NCBI GenBank assembly: GCA_023415515.1
Contig: JAEZKH010000110.1
Span: 1 to 33,402, forward strand
DNA from: Actinomycetes bacterium
GTDB taxonomy: Bacteria > Actinomycetota > Actinomycetes > Mycobacteriales > Mycobacteriaceae
Direction: 5' to 3'
DNA: 33,402 bases
Shown here: positions 24,001-31,629 of the stretch, one piece after another
How positions within the stretch are numbered: the first letter of the stretch is position 1
Layout: every line of letters starts with the position of its first letter
Notes under the pieces: generated by a model
Seen by the model: only the letters and a program-made list of their open reading frames with translations
Databases searched by the model: none
Told to the model about the DNA's origin: nothing
Position numbers and translations under genes: made by a program

Positions 24001-25942
24001 ACTCGGTGGGCTTGGTGTATGGGCGCTGGACCTTCTTCCACTCGGCGTACGTTGCATACGCCTTCTGCGTCGAGGGCAGCGTCGAGGTTTCGCTGACCGG
24101 CACGTCCCACCAGGACTGGCTGTCGGGTGCGTAGACCATCGGGTCGGTCTCCACATGGATGACCGTGGTGCGTTCATTGGCCTTGGCCACCTTGACCGCG
24201 TCGGTGAACTCTGCGGCCGTGGTCACCTTGATCACCTCGGCGCCGAGGCTGGCCGCGTTGGCGGCCAGGTCGACGGGGAGTTTGTCACCCGCAAGCCGGC
24301 CGGACTGGTCGCGGTAGCGGTATGCCGTTCCGAATCGCTGTGACCCCAACGACTCCGACAGCGATCCGATCGAGGCGAAACCGTGGTTTTGCACCAGCAC
24401 GACGATGACCTTGACGCCCTCCTGCGCCGCGGTCACCAACTCGGTCGCCATCATCAGGTAGGAGCCGTCACCGACCATGACGAACACGTCGCGGTCCGGT
24501 GCGGCCATCCGAACGCCGATACCGCCCGCGATCTCGTAGCCCATGCACGAATATCCGTACTCGACGTGATAGCCCTTACGGTCGCGGGTGCGCCACAGCT
24601 TGTGCAGATCACCTGGCATCGAACCGGCTGCGCACACCACGACGTCGCGCGGGTCGGACAGGGTGTTCGTCAAGCCGATGACCTGGCTCTGGTTCAGCGC
24701 GCTCCCGTCATCCGCCACGCGGTAGGCGGCGGTCACAGTGTTGTCCCACTCGTGTGCGAGTTCGATTGTCCGCGTGCGGTAGTCGTCGTCGACCGAGTAA
24801 CCGCCGAGTGCCTCGGCCAGCGCCGCGACGGCTTCGCGGGCGTCGGCGACAACCATCAGGCCGCCCTGCTTCACGGCATCGAATGAGGCGACGTTGATGT
24901 TGACGAAGCGGACGTCGGGATTGTTGAACGCGGTGCGCGACGCGCTGGTGAAATCGCCGTAGCGGGTGCCGATTCCGATGACGACGTCGGCCTCGGCGGC
25001 GAGCGCGTTGGCAGCGGTCGTGCCCGTCGAGCCCACCGCCCCGACGGATTGCGGATGGTCGTAGGGCAGCGAACCCTTGCCGGCCTGGGTCTCCGACACC
25101 GGAATGCCGGTCTGCCCGGCGAACGCCGTCAGCACATCGCAGGCGCCTGAGTAGATGACACCGCCACCGGCGACGATCAGCGGTCGATGCGCCGATTCGA
25201 CGATGTCCGCGGCCTGTGCGATGACGGACCGTTCCGGCAGCGGTCGGGCCACATGCCAAGTCCGTTCGGCGATCAGCGATTCCGGCCAGTCGAAAGCCTC
25301 CGCCTGCACGTCCTGCGGGAGCGCGATGGTGGCCGCACCCGTCTCGACGGGGTCTGTCAGCACCCGCATGGCGCCGATCAGCGCGGACGGCAGTTGCTCG
25401 GGCCGCCACACCCGGTCGAAGAACCGCGACAACGGCTTGAACGCGTCGTTGACGGTCAACTCGTTGTCGTATGGCTGTTCGAGGTCCTGCAGGACCGGCG
25501 CGCTGACCCGTGTCGCGAAGGTGTCAGACGGCAGCAGCAGCACGGGCAGCCGGTTGATGGTCGCCAGCGCCGCCCCGGTGAGCATGTTCGTCGAGCCGGG
25601 ACCGATGCTCGCGGTGACGGCCCACGTCTGCAGCCGATCCTTCTGCCTGGCGTATGCCGCCGCGGTGTGCACCATGGCCTGCTCATTGCGGCCCAACACA
25701 TATCGCAACGCGGGTTCACCGCCTGTTCGCTGGGCTTCGACCTCGGCCTGCAACAGCGCCTGCCCCATGCCCGCCACGTTGCCGTGGCCGAAGATGCCGA
25801 GGCAGCCGGCGAAGAACCTGGTCCGTTCGCCGTCGCGCTCTACGTACTGGTTGGCCAGGAACCCCACGACAGCCTGGGCGACGGTGAGGCGCACTGTCGG
25901 CTCGTCGTGCGGCCCCTTGAACGCGGATGCTTTGGAAACCAC
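23999..25942 (-). CDS. iolD: 3D-(3,5/4)-trihydroxycyclohexane-1,2-dione hydrolase
   Basis: IolD is a thiamine-diphosphate enzyme that opens the dehydrated inosose ring to 5-deoxy-glucuronate. The product is 647 residues from GTG 25942, with GAGAGG six bases upstream; usual length is about 640. The N-terminal pyrimidine-binding domain has GCLGIFGHGNVAGMGQAL. The central domain has the VVAGGGVIYSGA-like strand. The C-terminal domain has the ThDP/Mg signature starting GDGSYLMMATELV and ending around VQNHGFAS. Similarity to acetohydroxyacid synthases is expected, but the inositol-operon context and FGHGN motif point to IolD. It starts 1 base after the iolB stop. Confidence 0.93.
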   Translation of the reverse strand: MVSKASAFKGPHDEPTVRLTVAQAVVGFLANQYVERDGERTRFFAGCLGIFGHGNVAGMGQALLQAEVEAQRTGGEPALRYVLGRNEQAMVHTAAAYARQKDRLQTWAVTASIGPGSTNMLTGAALATINRLPVLLLPSDTFATRVSAPVLQDLEQPYDNELTVNDAFKPLSRFFDRVWRPEQLPSALIGAMRVLTDPVETGAATIALPQDVQAEAFDWPESLIAERTWHVARPLPERSVIAQAADIVESAHRPLIVAGGGVIYSGACDVLTAFAGQTGIPVSETQAGKGSLPYDHPQSVGAVGSTGTTAANALAAEADVVIGIGTRYGDFTSASRTAFNNPDVRFVNINVASFDAVKQGGLMVVADAREAVAALAEALGGYSVDDDYRTRTIELAHEWDNTVTAAYRVADDGSALNQSQVIGLTNTLSDPRDVVVCAAGSMPGDLHKLWRTRDRKGYHVEYGYSCMGYEIAGGIGVRMAAPDRDVFVMVGDGSYLMMATELVTAAQEGVKVIVVLVQNHGFASIGSLSESLGSQRFGTAYRYRDQSGRLAGDKLPVDLAANAASLGAEVIKVTTAAEFTDAVKVAKANERTTVIHVETDPMVYAPDSQSWWDVPVSETSTLPSTQKAYATYAEWKKVQRPYTKPTE

Positions 25943-25943
25943 G

Positions 25944-26837
25944 TCACACCTCTCGTGCGTGTAGGGGCAGTCGGGGGTCGACGGCCTGGTCGTCCCAGGT
26001 GCCGCGCAGCCAGGCATGCTCGGGGTCGTCGACGATCTTCCAGGCCCGTTCCTGGCCGGGTCCGGCCATCACGTTGAGGTAGTACATGTGATAGCCCGGC
26101 GCGGCGACCGACGGCCCGTGATAACCGTGCGGGACGAGGACGACATCGCCGCTGCGCACTTCTTCGAGCACCTCGATCGGTCTGCTCGGCGTGCCGTAGA
26201 CCCGGTGATAGCCGAAACCGCGGGAATCGTCCGGCCCCGCGGCGATCTCGAAGTAGTAGATCTCCTCGAGCGCCGACTCGACCGGCGTCTCCTCGTCGTG
26301 TTTGTGGGCGGGATAGCTCGACCAGTTACCGCCGGGGGTGATCACCTCGCAGGCGATCAGCGAGTCCGCATCGAATTCGCCTGCGGTGCCGAAGTTGTGC
26401 ACCTGTCTGCTGCAGTTGCCGGCTCCGCGCAGTTCGACGGGGACGTCGGCGGCGGCGACCCTGCGGTTGGGAAGTTGCCGGTTGGCGCGCGCGCCGCAGA
26501 TCGCGATCCGGCCCTCACCGCGCAGCGTGTAGCGTCGGCCGGTGCCAATATACACCATGTCGGCAGGACCGTCGAAAACCGATGCGCGCGTGGATAGTTC
26601 GAAGGACTCACCGTCGCAATCCACGCTGCCGCCGCCCGCCAACGGAAGGATCATCACCTCGATGCCGTCGGTCGTCAGATCCAGCTCCTGCGCCGGCTGC
26701 AATTGCACCACCCACAGGCTGGCCTCCGACCAGCCGGCGGATTCGGGTGTGACGTCGACGGTGTAGGGGAGTGTCGCGCTTTCGGCCGGGATGTAGTACT
26801 CGCTGCGCACGCGAGGAGCAGAAGGGCTATCGCGCAT
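25944..26837 (-). CDS. iolB: 5-Deoxy-glucuronate isomerase
   Basis: IolB converts 5-deoxy-glucuronate to 2-deoxy-5-keto-gluconate. The product is 297 residues from ATG 26837, with GAGGTG just upstream. It is a two-cupin protein. The metal-site signature is visible as PAHKHDEE (His178, His180) followed by EEIYYFE (191-197), with the C-terminal strand DVVLVPHGYHGPSVAAPGYHMYYLN supplying further His residues (His240/His250 region). Length and order match bacterial IolB. The start lies directly at the end of the aldolase-like gene and the stop is 1 base before iolD. Confidence 0.93.
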   Translation of the reverse strand: MRDSPSAPRVRSEYYIPAESATLPYTVDVTPESAGWSEASLWVVQLQPAQELDLTTDGIEVMILPLAGGGSVDCDGESFELSTRASVFDGPADMVYIGTGRRYTLRGEGRIAICGARANRQLPNRRVAAADVPVELRGAGNCSRQVHNFGTAGEFDADSLIACEVITPGGNWSSYPAHKHDEETPVESALEEIYYFEIAAGPDDSRGFGYHRVYGTPSRPIEVLEEVRSGDVVLVPHGYHGPSVAAPGYHMYYLNVMAGPGQERAWKIVDDPEHAWLRGTWDDQAVDPRLPLHAREV

Positions 26838-26838
26838 G

Positions 26839-27720
26839 TCACCTCACCATCGAGACGGCGGTCGAAACCACCGAGCTGACGTCGTCGTCGGGTGGATACA
26901 GAAGGGTGCGGCCGACGATCAGCCCGCGCACCGACGGCAGTGCCAGCGCCTTCTCCCAGCTGGCGAACGCTTCGTCGGGGTCGGTCGGATCGCCGCCGAG
27001 CAGCAGGGTCGGCAGGGTGGTGCTCGACATGACGCGGTCCATCTCGTCGACGACGGGCAGCTTCATCCAGGTGTAGGCCGACGTGGAGCCGAGACCTTGG
27101 GCGATGTGCACCGACTTGATCACCGCATCCGGGCTGAGGTCGTTGCGCACCTTGCCGTCGACCCGCCCGGACATGAACGGTTCGACCATCGCGATCAGCC
27201 CGTGCGAGGCCAGTTCGTCGATGGCCTTCGCACACGCCTCCAGCGTGGACACCGTGCCTGGATCGCCGAGGTCGATGCGGCACAACATCTTTCCGCCGTT
27301 CATCCTGGCGGCAGCGGTGGCTGCGGCTGTCGTGGCCGTCATCCGATCGTCGAGTTCGAACTGTGCGCCTGCCAGGCCGCCGCGGTTCATCGACGAGAAC
27401 ACCACCTTGTCCTCGAGCGCGCCGAGCAGCAGCAGGTCGTCGAGGATGTCGCAGGTGGCGAGTACACCGTCGACACCGGGGTTGTCCAGCGCGGCCCGCA
27501 ACCGATCGAGCAGGTCGGTGCGGCTGTTCATCGCGGTCGGTCGGTCGCCGACGGCGAGGGCGCCGCGGGCGGGATGGTCTGCGGCGACGATCATCAGCCT
27601 GCCGTCGCCGCGCACGGCCGGTCGGATGGCGCGGGCGTGCCATGCGCGTTCGACGGCTTGTGGGTCGGATGCCCGCACGTCGGTGATCTCGGCGTAGTCG
27701 CGGCATACAGCGTTAGACAT
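26839..27720 (-). CDS. Cgl0159-family (beta/alpha)8 protein, candidate DKGP aldolase
   Basis: The product is 293 residues from ATG 27720. It resembles the class I aldolase/DhnA-like barrel proteins found between iolC and the other iol genes in Corynebacterium glutamicum (Cgl0159). Visible features are VAADHPARG (45-53), as in DhnA/LacD-type aldolases, and WMKLP (218-222), where Lys220 is a candidate Schiff-base lysine. Glu180 and the LLGGDPTD phosphate-binding-like loop (240-247) fit too. IolC produces 2-deoxy-5-keto-gluconate-6-phosphate, which needs an aldolase, and no iolJ is present, so this protein is the best candidate. The start overlaps the iolC stop by 8 bases and it abuts iolB. Family assignment is fair; reaction is inference. 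Confidence 0.75.
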   Translation of the reverse strand: MSNAVCRDYAEITDVRASDPQAVERAWHARAIRPAVRGDGRLMIVAADHPARGALAVGDRPTAMNSRTDLLDRLRAALDNPGVDGVLATCDILDDLLLLGALEDKVVFSSMNRGGLAGAQFELDDRMTATTAAATAAARMNGGKMLCRIDLGDPGTVSTLEACAKAIDELASHGLIAMVEPFMSGRVDGKVRNDLSPDAVIKSVHIAQGLGSTSAYTWMKLPVVDEMDRVMSSTTLPTLLLGGDPTDPDEAFASWEKALALPSVRGLIVGRTLLYPPDDDVSSVVSTAVSMVR

Positions 27721-28681
27721 TGACCGCCTCCGACGCGGTCTGGTCCGCGAGTGCGGCCACCTCGGCCGCCGTCGGCATCGCCGTCGAACACTCGAGTCGG
27801 GACGCGACGATCGCGCCTGCGGCGTTGGCGTACCGCAGGGTCTTCTCCAGCGGCCAGCCGTGCAGTAGGCCGTGACACAGGCTGCCGCCGAAGGCATCTC
27901 CCGCGCCGAGACCGTTGACGACGTCGACGTCGACCGGCGGCACGCTGACGTGGGTGTGCCTGGTCTTGCCCAGCACGCCGCGGGGGCCCTGCTTGACTAT
28001 CGCCAACTCGACACCGAGATCCAGAAGCGCCTCAGCCGCGCGCAGCGGGTTGCTCTCGCCGACGGCGATTTCACACTCCTCACGGTTGCCGACCGCGACC
28101 GTGACGTGCCGCAGCGCCGCCTGCACCTGTTCAGTTGCGGCGGCCGCCGATTCCCAGAACATCGGCCGGTAGTCCAGATCGAGAACGGTCAACTCTGCCC
28201 GACCACGCGCTTCCCATGCGGCGAAATGCGCGCTGCGGCTTGGCTCTTCGGACAGGCCGGTAACCGTCGACCAGTAGAGTCTGGCGGACCGCACGGCATC
28301 GAGATCCAACTCGTCGGCGCGGATCTGCAGGTCCGGGGCGCTTGGTCGGCGGTAGAAGTAGAGCGGGAAGTTGTCCGGCGGAAAGATCTCGCAGAACGTG
28401 ACGGGGGTCGGGTACTCGTCATGCGTCATCACGTAGCGGTTGTCGACGCCGAGGCCGGCGAGCTCGTGGCGGACGAAGGCGCCGAACGGGTCATCGCCTG
28501 CGCCGGAGATCAGCGCGGCACGGTTGCCGAGCCTGGCCGCCGCCACCGCGACGTTGGCGGCACTGCCGCCGAGGAACTTGCCGAAGGACTCGACGTGCTC
28601 GAGGCCGACGCCGACCTGGAGGGGGTAGATGTCGACCCCGCTACGCCCGATGGCGAGCACGTCGAATGGCTGGCTGGTCAA
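27713..28681 (-). CDS. iolC: 5-Dehydro-2-deoxygluconokinase
   Basis: IolC phosphorylates 2-deoxy-5-keto-gluconate. It is a PfkB/ribokinase-family protein: the N-terminal sugar-binding segment is FDVLAIGRSGVDIYP, then GKFLGGSAANVAVAAARLGN, and the C-terminal catalytic motif is GLGAGDAFGGS with its Asp as base. I choose TTG 28681 as start because GGAGAG lies five bases upstream, giving 322 residues beginning MTSQPFDV. The upstream GTG 28735 (340 residues) lacks a ribosome binding site and would fall close to or upstream of the likely transcription start. It is the first gene of the iol operon and is preceded by the shared IolR-type operator at 28742-28765. Confidence 0.9.
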   Translation of the reverse strand: MTSQPFDVLAIGRSGVDIYPLQVGVGLEHVESFGKFLGGSAANVAVAAARLGNRAALISGAGDDPFGAFVRHELAGLGVDNRYVMTHDEYPTPVTFCEIFPPDNFPLYFYRRPSAPDLQIRADELDLDAVRSARLYWSTVTGLSEEPSRSAHFAAWEARGRAELTVLDLDYRPMFWESAAAATEQVQAALRHVTVAVGNREECEIAVGESNPLRAAEALLDLGVELAIVKQGPRGVLGKTRHTHVSVPPVDVDVVNGLGAGDAFGGSLCHGLLHGWPLEKTLRYANAAGAIVASRLECSTAMPTAAEVAALADQTASEAVNV

Positions 28682-28741
28682 GGTCGCTCTCCGGGGCGTT
28701 GTCGGTGGCTTGGCTACGACTGTGCCCTCCGACACTCACGC

Positions 28742-28765
28742 ATGTCAATAGTTTGTCCTGACATT
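28742..28765 (-). promoter_or_regulatory. IolR-type operator and promoter of the iol operon, copy 1
   Basis: The element contains TGTCCTGACA (28754-28763), a TGTC-N2-GACA palindrome, and TTGACA (reverse strand, 28748-28743), which can serve as the -35 box of the iolC promoter. It is 22/24 identical to the reverse complement of the element at 30492-30515. TGTCCTGACA fits the IolR consensus KGWCHTRACA that I recall from C. glutamicum at every position. The divergent gntR gene has a TAATAT box at 28788-28793, so the site could also control the regulator itself. Confidence 0.75.
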
Positions 28766-28787
28766 CTAACTTTCGATCATGCAGTGC

Positions 28788-28793
28788 TAATAT
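28788..28793 (+). promoter_or_regulatory. Candidate -10 box for the gntR gene
   Basis: TAATAT lies about 42 bases upstream of the GTG start at 28835, leaving room for a short leader with the ribosome binding site. No good -35 box is seen. The operator palindrome ends 24 bases upstream, a position suited to regulation. Confidence 0.4.
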
Positions 28794-28834
28794 TCAGCTA
28801 CCGTTGCCTGGTCAGACCGGAGATCGGAGACGCC

Positions 28835-29566
28835 GTGCCGTTGGCCGTGGAGCTCGACAGGTCAAGCCCTGTGCCCCTCTACTATCAGCTCGCCCAGGCC
28901 ATCGAGGCCGCGATCCGCGACGGCGAACTGGCGCCCGGGGACCGCTTCGAAAACGAACTGGCGCTTGCGAAACGGCTGACGTTGTCGCGGCCCACGACGC
29001 GCCGCGCCATCCAGGAGCTCGTCGACAAGGGCTTGCTCGTCCGCAAGCGCGGCGTCGGCACGCAGGTCGTGCAGACCCCGGTGCATCGGCGCGTCGAGCT
29101 AACGAGCCTGTACGACGATCTGACGCGCGCCGGACAGGAGCCGACCACGCAACTGCTCGACTACCACGTCGGTCCGCCCGGCGAAGAGGTCGCTCGCGAG
29201 CTGAACCTGAAGGACGACCGCGAGGTGGTGTCCATCCACCGCCTGCGCTGCGCCAACGGTGAGCCGCTCGCGGTGATGACGAACCACTTGCCTGCCGACA
29301 TCGCACCGGATGCCGAGGAGTTGGAGAGCAACGGGTTGTACTCGTCGCTGCGTGCCCGCGGCGTGCACATCCGGTTGGCCCGCCAGCGCATCGGCGCGCG
29401 GGGGGCGAGCAGGGCCGAGGCGAAACTGCTCGACGAGAAACCCGGCGCGCCGTTGTTGACGATGTCGCGCACGGCGTTCGACGACTCGGGCACCGCCGTC
29501 GAATACGGCACCCACATCTACCGCGCGTCGCGCTACTACTTCGACACCACGCTCGTCGACCGCTGA
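28835..29566 (+). CDS. GntR-family regulator with UTRA domain, probable IolR
   Basis: The product is 243 residues from GTG 28835, with GGAGA four bases upstream. The N-terminal winged helix-turn-helix covers about residues 12-78 (PLYYQLAQAIEAAI, then LAKRLTLSRPTTRRAIQELV, then the wing KRGVGTQVV). The C-terminal UTRA ligand-binding domain covers about 95-235, with the family pattern REVVSIHRLRCANGEPLAVM and VEYGTHIYRASRYYF at the end. This is the HutC/FarR branch of GntR proteins. It is transcribed divergently from iolC across the operator and is the only transcription factor in the locus. Repression released by an inositol-pathway intermediate is the expected mode, by analogy with C. glutamicum IolR. 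Confidence 0.85.
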   Translation: MPLAVELDRSSPVPLYYQLAQAIEAAIRDGELAPGDRFENELALAKRLTLSRPTTRRAIQELVDKGLLVRKRGVGTQVVQTPVHRRVELTSLYDDLTRAGQEPTTQLLDYHVGPPGEEVARELNLKDDREVVSIHRLRCANGEPLAVMTNHLPADIAPDAEELESNGLYSSLRARGVHIRLARQRIGARGASRAEAKLLDEKPGAPLLTMSRTAFDDSGTAVEYGTHIYRASRYYFDTTLVDR

Positions 29567-29575
29567 CCCGTTTCT

Positions 29576-29636
29576 CGCGAAACGACATTCCAGTACGCCT
29601 TCACTTGCAATTCCCGTACCGGAATGTCGTTTCGCG
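29576..29636. terminator. Bidirectional hairpin between gntR and the hyi-like gene
   Basis: CGCGAAACGACATTCC (29576-29591) is exactly complementary to 29621-29636, a perfect 16-base stem, with a further GTAC/GTAC pairing inside. It lies between two convergent genes, 9 bases past the gntR stop and 5 bases past the opposite stop, so it can terminate both. Confidence 0.7.
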
Positions 29637-29641
29637 GAGAC

Positions 29642-30427
29642 CTACGAGAACGCGGCCCGAAACGCGGCGAGGGCGGCTTCGCTGCCCGCGACGCCCCCGA
29701 CCGACGCCCAGGCTTCCAGCCCGACCGTGCCGGTGAATCCGATATCGCGCAGCGCCGCCGCGATCGCGGGGTAGTTGACCTCGCCGGTGCCGGGTTCGCA
29801 GCGGCCCGGCACGTCGGCCACCTGAACCTCGCCGATCGCGTCGCCGCAGCGCCGAACCAACTCGATGAGATTCCCCTCGCCGATCTGCGCGTGATACAGG
29901 TCGAGCATCATCTTCACGTTGGGATGCCCGACGCCTTCGACAAGCGCCAAGGTGTCCTTCGCGCGCGCCAACGGGACGCCGGGGTGGTCGACGATCGTGT
30001 TGAGGTTCTCCACGCAGAACATGACCCCGGCCGCCGCGCCGAGTTCGCCGATCCGCTCGAGTGCGCGCGCAGCGGTCAGCCACATCTCGCCGGTAGCGCG
30101 GTGTCTCGGCCTGGTGGCCTTACCGTCGACGAGTTCGGCGGTGTGCAGGTTGAGCCGTGGAACACCCAGCACCTCAGCCGCTTTGACGCTCAGCTCGGCG
30201 GTGCGCACCACCTCGTCGGCGGTCGCCGGGTCGATCAGATCTCCGTGCAGGTAGCCCGTCATGGACGAGAACCTCGCCCCGGTGGCGGCCAGCGCATCGA
30301 GATCCTTGTCGTGCCAACTCCAGATCTCGACACCGAAGCCGAGGTCGTCGATGCGCCGGACCCGGTCGATGAGCGGCAGATCGGTGAACACCATCTCCGC
30401 GCAGACCGCCAATTGAATGTCTGCCAT
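29642..30427 (-). CDS. Hydroxypyruvate isomerase-like TIM-barrel protein
   Basis: The product is 261 residues from ATG 30427, with GGCGGAG one base upstream. It belongs to the Hyi/IolI-like xylose-isomerase superfamily. Likely metal ligands are Glu140 (CVENLN), Asp176 and His179 (LDLYH), Gln202 and Glu238 (GLEAW), matching the Glu-Asp-Gln-Glu set of E. coli Hyi. The typical EPGTGEVNYPAI block occurs at 211-222. Hydroxypyruvate/tartronate-semialdehyde isomerisation or an inosose-isomerase (IolI) role are both possible; the locus favours the latter in function, the sequence the former. It is divergent from the ABC importer and shares with it the operator at 30492-30515. Confidence 0.75.
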   Translation of the reverse strand: MADIQLAVCAEMVFTDLPLIDRVRRIDDLGFGVEIWSWHDKDLDALAATGARFSSMTGYLHGDLIDPATADEVVRTAELSVKAAEVLGVPRLNLHTAELVDGKATRPRHRATGEMWLTAARALERIGELGAAAGVMFCVENLNTIVDHPGVPLARAKDTLALVEGVGHPNVKMMLDLYHAQIGEGNLIELVRRCGDAIGEVQVADVPGRCEPGTGEVNYPAIAAALRDIGFTGTVGLEAWASVGGVAGSEAALAAFRAAFS

Positions 30428-30491
30428 GCTCCGCCATCCGTTTCCGCACCGCTGAAGGATCGCCGCACCTTAGCATTTGATCTGCAGTCCT

Positions 30492-30515
30492 AATGTCAGG
30501 ACAAAATATTGACTT
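30492..30515 (+). promoter_or_regulatory. IolR-type operator and promoter of the sugar ABC importer, copy 2
   Basis: This is the second copy of the element before iolC, with TGTCAGGACA at 30494-30503 and TTGACT at 30509-30514 as a possible -35 box. A -10 box is not clear; weak candidates lie at 30530-30538. It lies between the divergent hyi-like gene and the binding-protein gene, about 100 bases before the latter's start, so it can govern both. Confidence 0.72.
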
Positions 30516-30615
30516 TCGTCTGTGAGCCGTATTACATCGTGCATGAGGCGTGTTCCGTCGTCATCAGGTGGCGCGCGAAGCGGCGGTGAGCGCTCGCGCG
30601 AAGAGGGGAGGAAAC

Positions 30616-31605
30616 ATGAGGTTCAGTCGGGTCGCTGCGATCGCCGGAGCAAGCGTGCTCGTTCTCGGCATCGCTTCCTGCTCGTCGACCGGCGGCAAGC
30701 CGCGCGACGAGGGTGGCGGGATGGGCGCCGGGCAGGCCAACACCCCGCGCGTCACCGTCGCGATGATCACCCATGAGGTGCCCGGCGACTCGTTCTGGGA
30801 CCTGATCCGCAAGGGCGCACAGGCCGCCGCCGACAAGGACAACATCGAGCTGCGCTACTCCAACGACCCGGAGGCGCCGAACCAGGCGAACCTCGTGCAG
30901 ACGGCCATCGACAGCGGCGTCAAGGGAATCGCGCTGACGTTGGCCAAGCCTGACGCGATGGCGCCCGCCGTCAAGGCGGCACTGGACAAGGACATTCCCG
31001 TCGTCGCGTTCAACTCCGGCTTCGACAACTGGAAGGCGATGGGCGTACAGGAATACTTCGGCCAGGACGAGAAGTTGGCAGGCATCGCTGCGGGCGAACG
31101 CCTGCAGAAGGACGGCGCGAAGAAGATCGTCTGCGTCATCCAGGAGCAGGGCCAGGTCGCGCTCGAGTCCCGCTGCGCCGGCGTGCAACAGGGCTTCAAG
31201 GGGCAGTCGGAGATCCTGAACGTCAACAGCAAGGACATGCCCTCGGTCGAGTCGACGATCACCGCCAAACTGCAGCAGGACAAGTCGATCGACCATGTCG
31301 TTGCGCTCGGCGCGCCGATCGCACTGGCCGCCGTGCAGTCCAAAAAGAACGCCGGAAGCAACACCGACATCGTCACCTTCGACACCAATGCCGCGCTGGT
31401 GGACGCGATCCAGGCCGGTGACGTGAAGTGGGCCGTCGACCAACAGCCGTTCCTGCAGGGCTATCTGGCCATCGATGCGCTGTGGCTCTACATCAACAAC
31501 AAGAACCTGATCGGTGGCGGGCAGGCCACTCTGACGGGACCGTCGTTCATCGACGAGACCAACATCGAGTCCGTAGCCGAGCTGGCGAAGGCCGGAACCC
31601 GCTAG
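30616..31605 (+). CDS. Sugar ABC transporter substrate-binding lipoprotein
   Basis: The product is 329 residues from ATG 30616, with GGGAGG four bases upstream. The signal peptide ends in the lipobox IASC, with Cys22 lipidated and followed by a Ser/Thr/Gly-rich linker. The mature part is a periplasmic-binding-protein type 1 fold of the ribose/galactose/myo-inositol group (PF13407-like). Patterns include VAMITHEVPGDSFWDLIRKG, GIALTLAKPDAMAPAVKAA, IPVVAFNSGFD and VKWAVDQQPFLQGYLAID. Gene order (binding protein, permease, ATPase), the IolR-type operator upstream and the adjacent iol genes suggest it binds myo-inositol or a related polyol. The ligand is inferred, not seen. Confidence 0.88.
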   Translation: MRFSRVAAIAGASVLVLGIASCSSTGGKPRDEGGGMGAGQANTPRVTVAMITHEVPGDSFWDLIRKGAQAAADKDNIELRYSNDPEAPNQANLVQTAIDSGVKGIALTLAKPDAMAPAVKAALDKDIPVVAFNSGFDNWKAMGVQEYFGQDEKLAGIAAGERLQKDGAKKIVCVIQEQGQVALESRCAGVQQGFKGQSEILNVNSKDMPSVESTITAKLQQDKSIDHVVALGAPIALAAVQSKKNAGSNTDIVTFDTNAALVDAIQAGDVKWAVDQQPFLQGYLAIDALWLYINNKNLIGGGQATLTGPSFIDETNIESVAELAKAGTR

Positions 31606-31629
31606 CCACCCGTGCAGAGAGAGCGAACC

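Noticed and set aside
27872..28834. A long in-frame extension upstream of the GntR gene
   Set aside because: It is antisense to iolC and passes through the operator region; the GTG at 28835 has a ribosome binding site and starts the family N-terminus.
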